From contig DATGHS010000225.1 of assembly GCA_035307785.1 (NCBI GenBank), positions 1-12,968 on the forward strand: a DNA stretch of 12,968 nucleotides, given 5' to 3'. Shown here piece after piece: positions 12,157-12,968 of the stretch (positions are counted from its first letter, which is position 1; each line of letters opens with the position of its first letter). A program made the translations under genes and the position numbers. Below the pieces are notes generated by a model. It did no database searches. It was not told the DNA's origin and saw nothing but the letters and a program-made list of their open reading frames with translations. The stretch comes from DATGHS01 sp035307785 (GTDB lineage Bacteria > Planctomycetota > Planctomycetia > Gemmatales > Gemmataceae).

Positions 12157-12968
12157 ATGGCGCAAAAAGTCATTCTCATTGTGGACCCCGGCATCGACAC
12201 GGCGTTTGCGACGGCGCTGGGATTCCTGGAACCGGAACTCGATGTGCTTGCGCTGGCCGCCACGGCCGGCAACGTATCGGCCGAGCAGGCCACCCTCAAT
12301 GTGCACACGATTATTGGGCAGCTCGATCCGCCGCGCTGGCCGCGCATCGGCGCCGCCTTGCCCATCGCTTATGAACAGGATGGCACGAGGCTCCACGGAG
12401 CCGACGGGCTCGGCAATGCCGGTTTTCCGGCGGCCAGCCTGCACGCGCCGCATCATAGCGACCGGCTCATTGTGGAACTGGTGAAGGCCGAACCGCACGA
12501 GGTCACCATCGTCAACCTTGGGCCGATGACCATGTTGGCGCGTGCCATTAGCCGGGAGCCGACGTTGCCAGAACTGGCGCGGCGCATCGTCTGCGTCGGC
12601 GGAGTTTGGAAAGATCCGGGAAACGTTTCGGCCGTGGCCGAGTTCCACGTCTTCCTCGACCCCGAAGCCGCGCGCATGGTGCTTCATTGCGGCGGCGACG
12701 TCACGCTCATCCCGCTCGATGTAACACGCAAGCTGATTTTTTCGCCGAAGGACTTGCTTGAACTTCCGAATCCCGACTCGCCCACGTCGCAGTTTCTCAG
12801 CAAGATCATCCCCTTCGGCATCCGGGCCAGCTCGAATCTTTACGGAATCGAAGGCTTCCACCTGAAAGATGTGCTGGGCATCATCGCGGTCGCGTTGCCG
12901 AAAGCGCTGACCATCCGGCCGATGTATGTGGATGTGGAACTTGTCGGCGATTTGACGCGCGGCATGAC
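12157..12968 (+). CDS. Nucleoside hydrolase family protein with altered active site (right-truncated)
   Basis: An inosine/uridine-preferring nucleoside hydrolase fold, 270 codons before the window edge out of about 310 expected. Family landmarks are KVILIVDPGIDTA at the N-terminus, Asn39 (TAGN), HGADGLG (80-86), NLGPMTMLA with Thr125, GGVWKDPGNVS (148-158), AEFHVFLDPEAA (161-172) and VDVELVGDLTRGM at the edge. These enzymes cleave the N-glycosidic bond of ribonucleosides in purine and pyrimidine salvage. Compared with the Crithidia enzyme, whose numbering matches at the N-terminus, Asp8 is Ile, Asp15 is Thr, the Asn of AEFN is His164, and the catalytic His-Asp pair appears as Lys237-Asp238. 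Asp10, Asp14 and Thr125 are kept. It may therefore be inactive, or act on another substrate. The ATG has an in-frame TAA 24 nt upstream and no Shine-Dalgarno. Confidence 0.88.
   Translation, partial: MAQKVILIVDPGIDTAFATALGFLEPELDVLALAATAGNVSAEQATLNVHTIIGQLDPPRWPRIGAALPIAYEQDGTRLHGADGLGNAGFPAASLHAPHHSDRLIVELVKAEPHEVTIVNLGPMTMLARAISREPTLPELARRIVCVGGVWKDPGNVSAVAEFHVFLDPEAARMVLHCGGDVTLIPLDVTRKLIFSPKDLLELPNPDSPTSQFLSKIIPFGIRASSNLYGIEGFHLKDVLGIIAVALPKALTIRPMYVDVELVGDLTRGM

Noticed and set aside
12058..12861. A 267-codon minus-strand open frame
   Set aside because: Antisense shadow of the nucleoside hydrolase gene; its composition is Arg-rich and it has no family motif.

Overview
The window looks like chromosomal DNA of a planctomycete, probably near Pirellulales. 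This is inferred from moderately high GC, long single-gene units with few tight operons, a long unrecognised protein of the kind common in that phylum, and many gene-end palindromes of a type I associate with planctomycete genomes. No rRNA or marker gene fixes the taxon, so the assignment is tentative.

Layout. Positions 1-5387 are all minus strand. From the right they hold a class I SAM methyltransferase (4602-5387), a stand-alone receiver-domain response regulator (4066-4467), an apparently gene-poor stretch with a possible decayed gene (3199-4065), a LysR-type regulator (2284-3198) and, 36 bp after it, the N-terminal half of glutamate synthase large subunit gltB (1-2247, running off the left edge). 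On the plus strand a YycJ/WalJ-like metallo-beta-lactamase-fold hydrolase (5577-6533, probable TTG start) converges on a 654-residue unrecognised protein (6557-8521, minus). A secreted cysteine-rich protein (8773-9612, plus) converges on lexA (9733-10341, minus). To the right are a 400-bp stretch without a convincing gene, a tRNA-Ile with the rare bacterial anticodon UAU (10869-10941), trpD starting 15 nt after that tRNA (10957-11985), and a nucleoside-hydrolase-family protein with several changed active-site residues (12157 to the right edge).

Functional links. LysR-gltB suggests local control of glutamate synthesis, and lexA is the SOS repressor. trpD and the tRNA probably share a transcript. 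The other genes show no common pathway. No phage, transposase, CRISPR, toxin-antitoxin or biosynthetic cluster is visible.

The most distinctive signal is a set of palindromes between genes (4554-4605, 5411-5488, 6461-6520, 9611-9647, 9655-9714). Most are hairpins whose loop reads GNRA on one strand, with a GTAG (or GCAG/TTAG) tetranucleotide at the foot, and they often occur as inverted pairs. This is the architecture of REP/BIME elements mobilised by RAYT (TnpA-REP) enzymes. They supply one gene's stop codon, code the tail of another protein and form the lexA terminator region.
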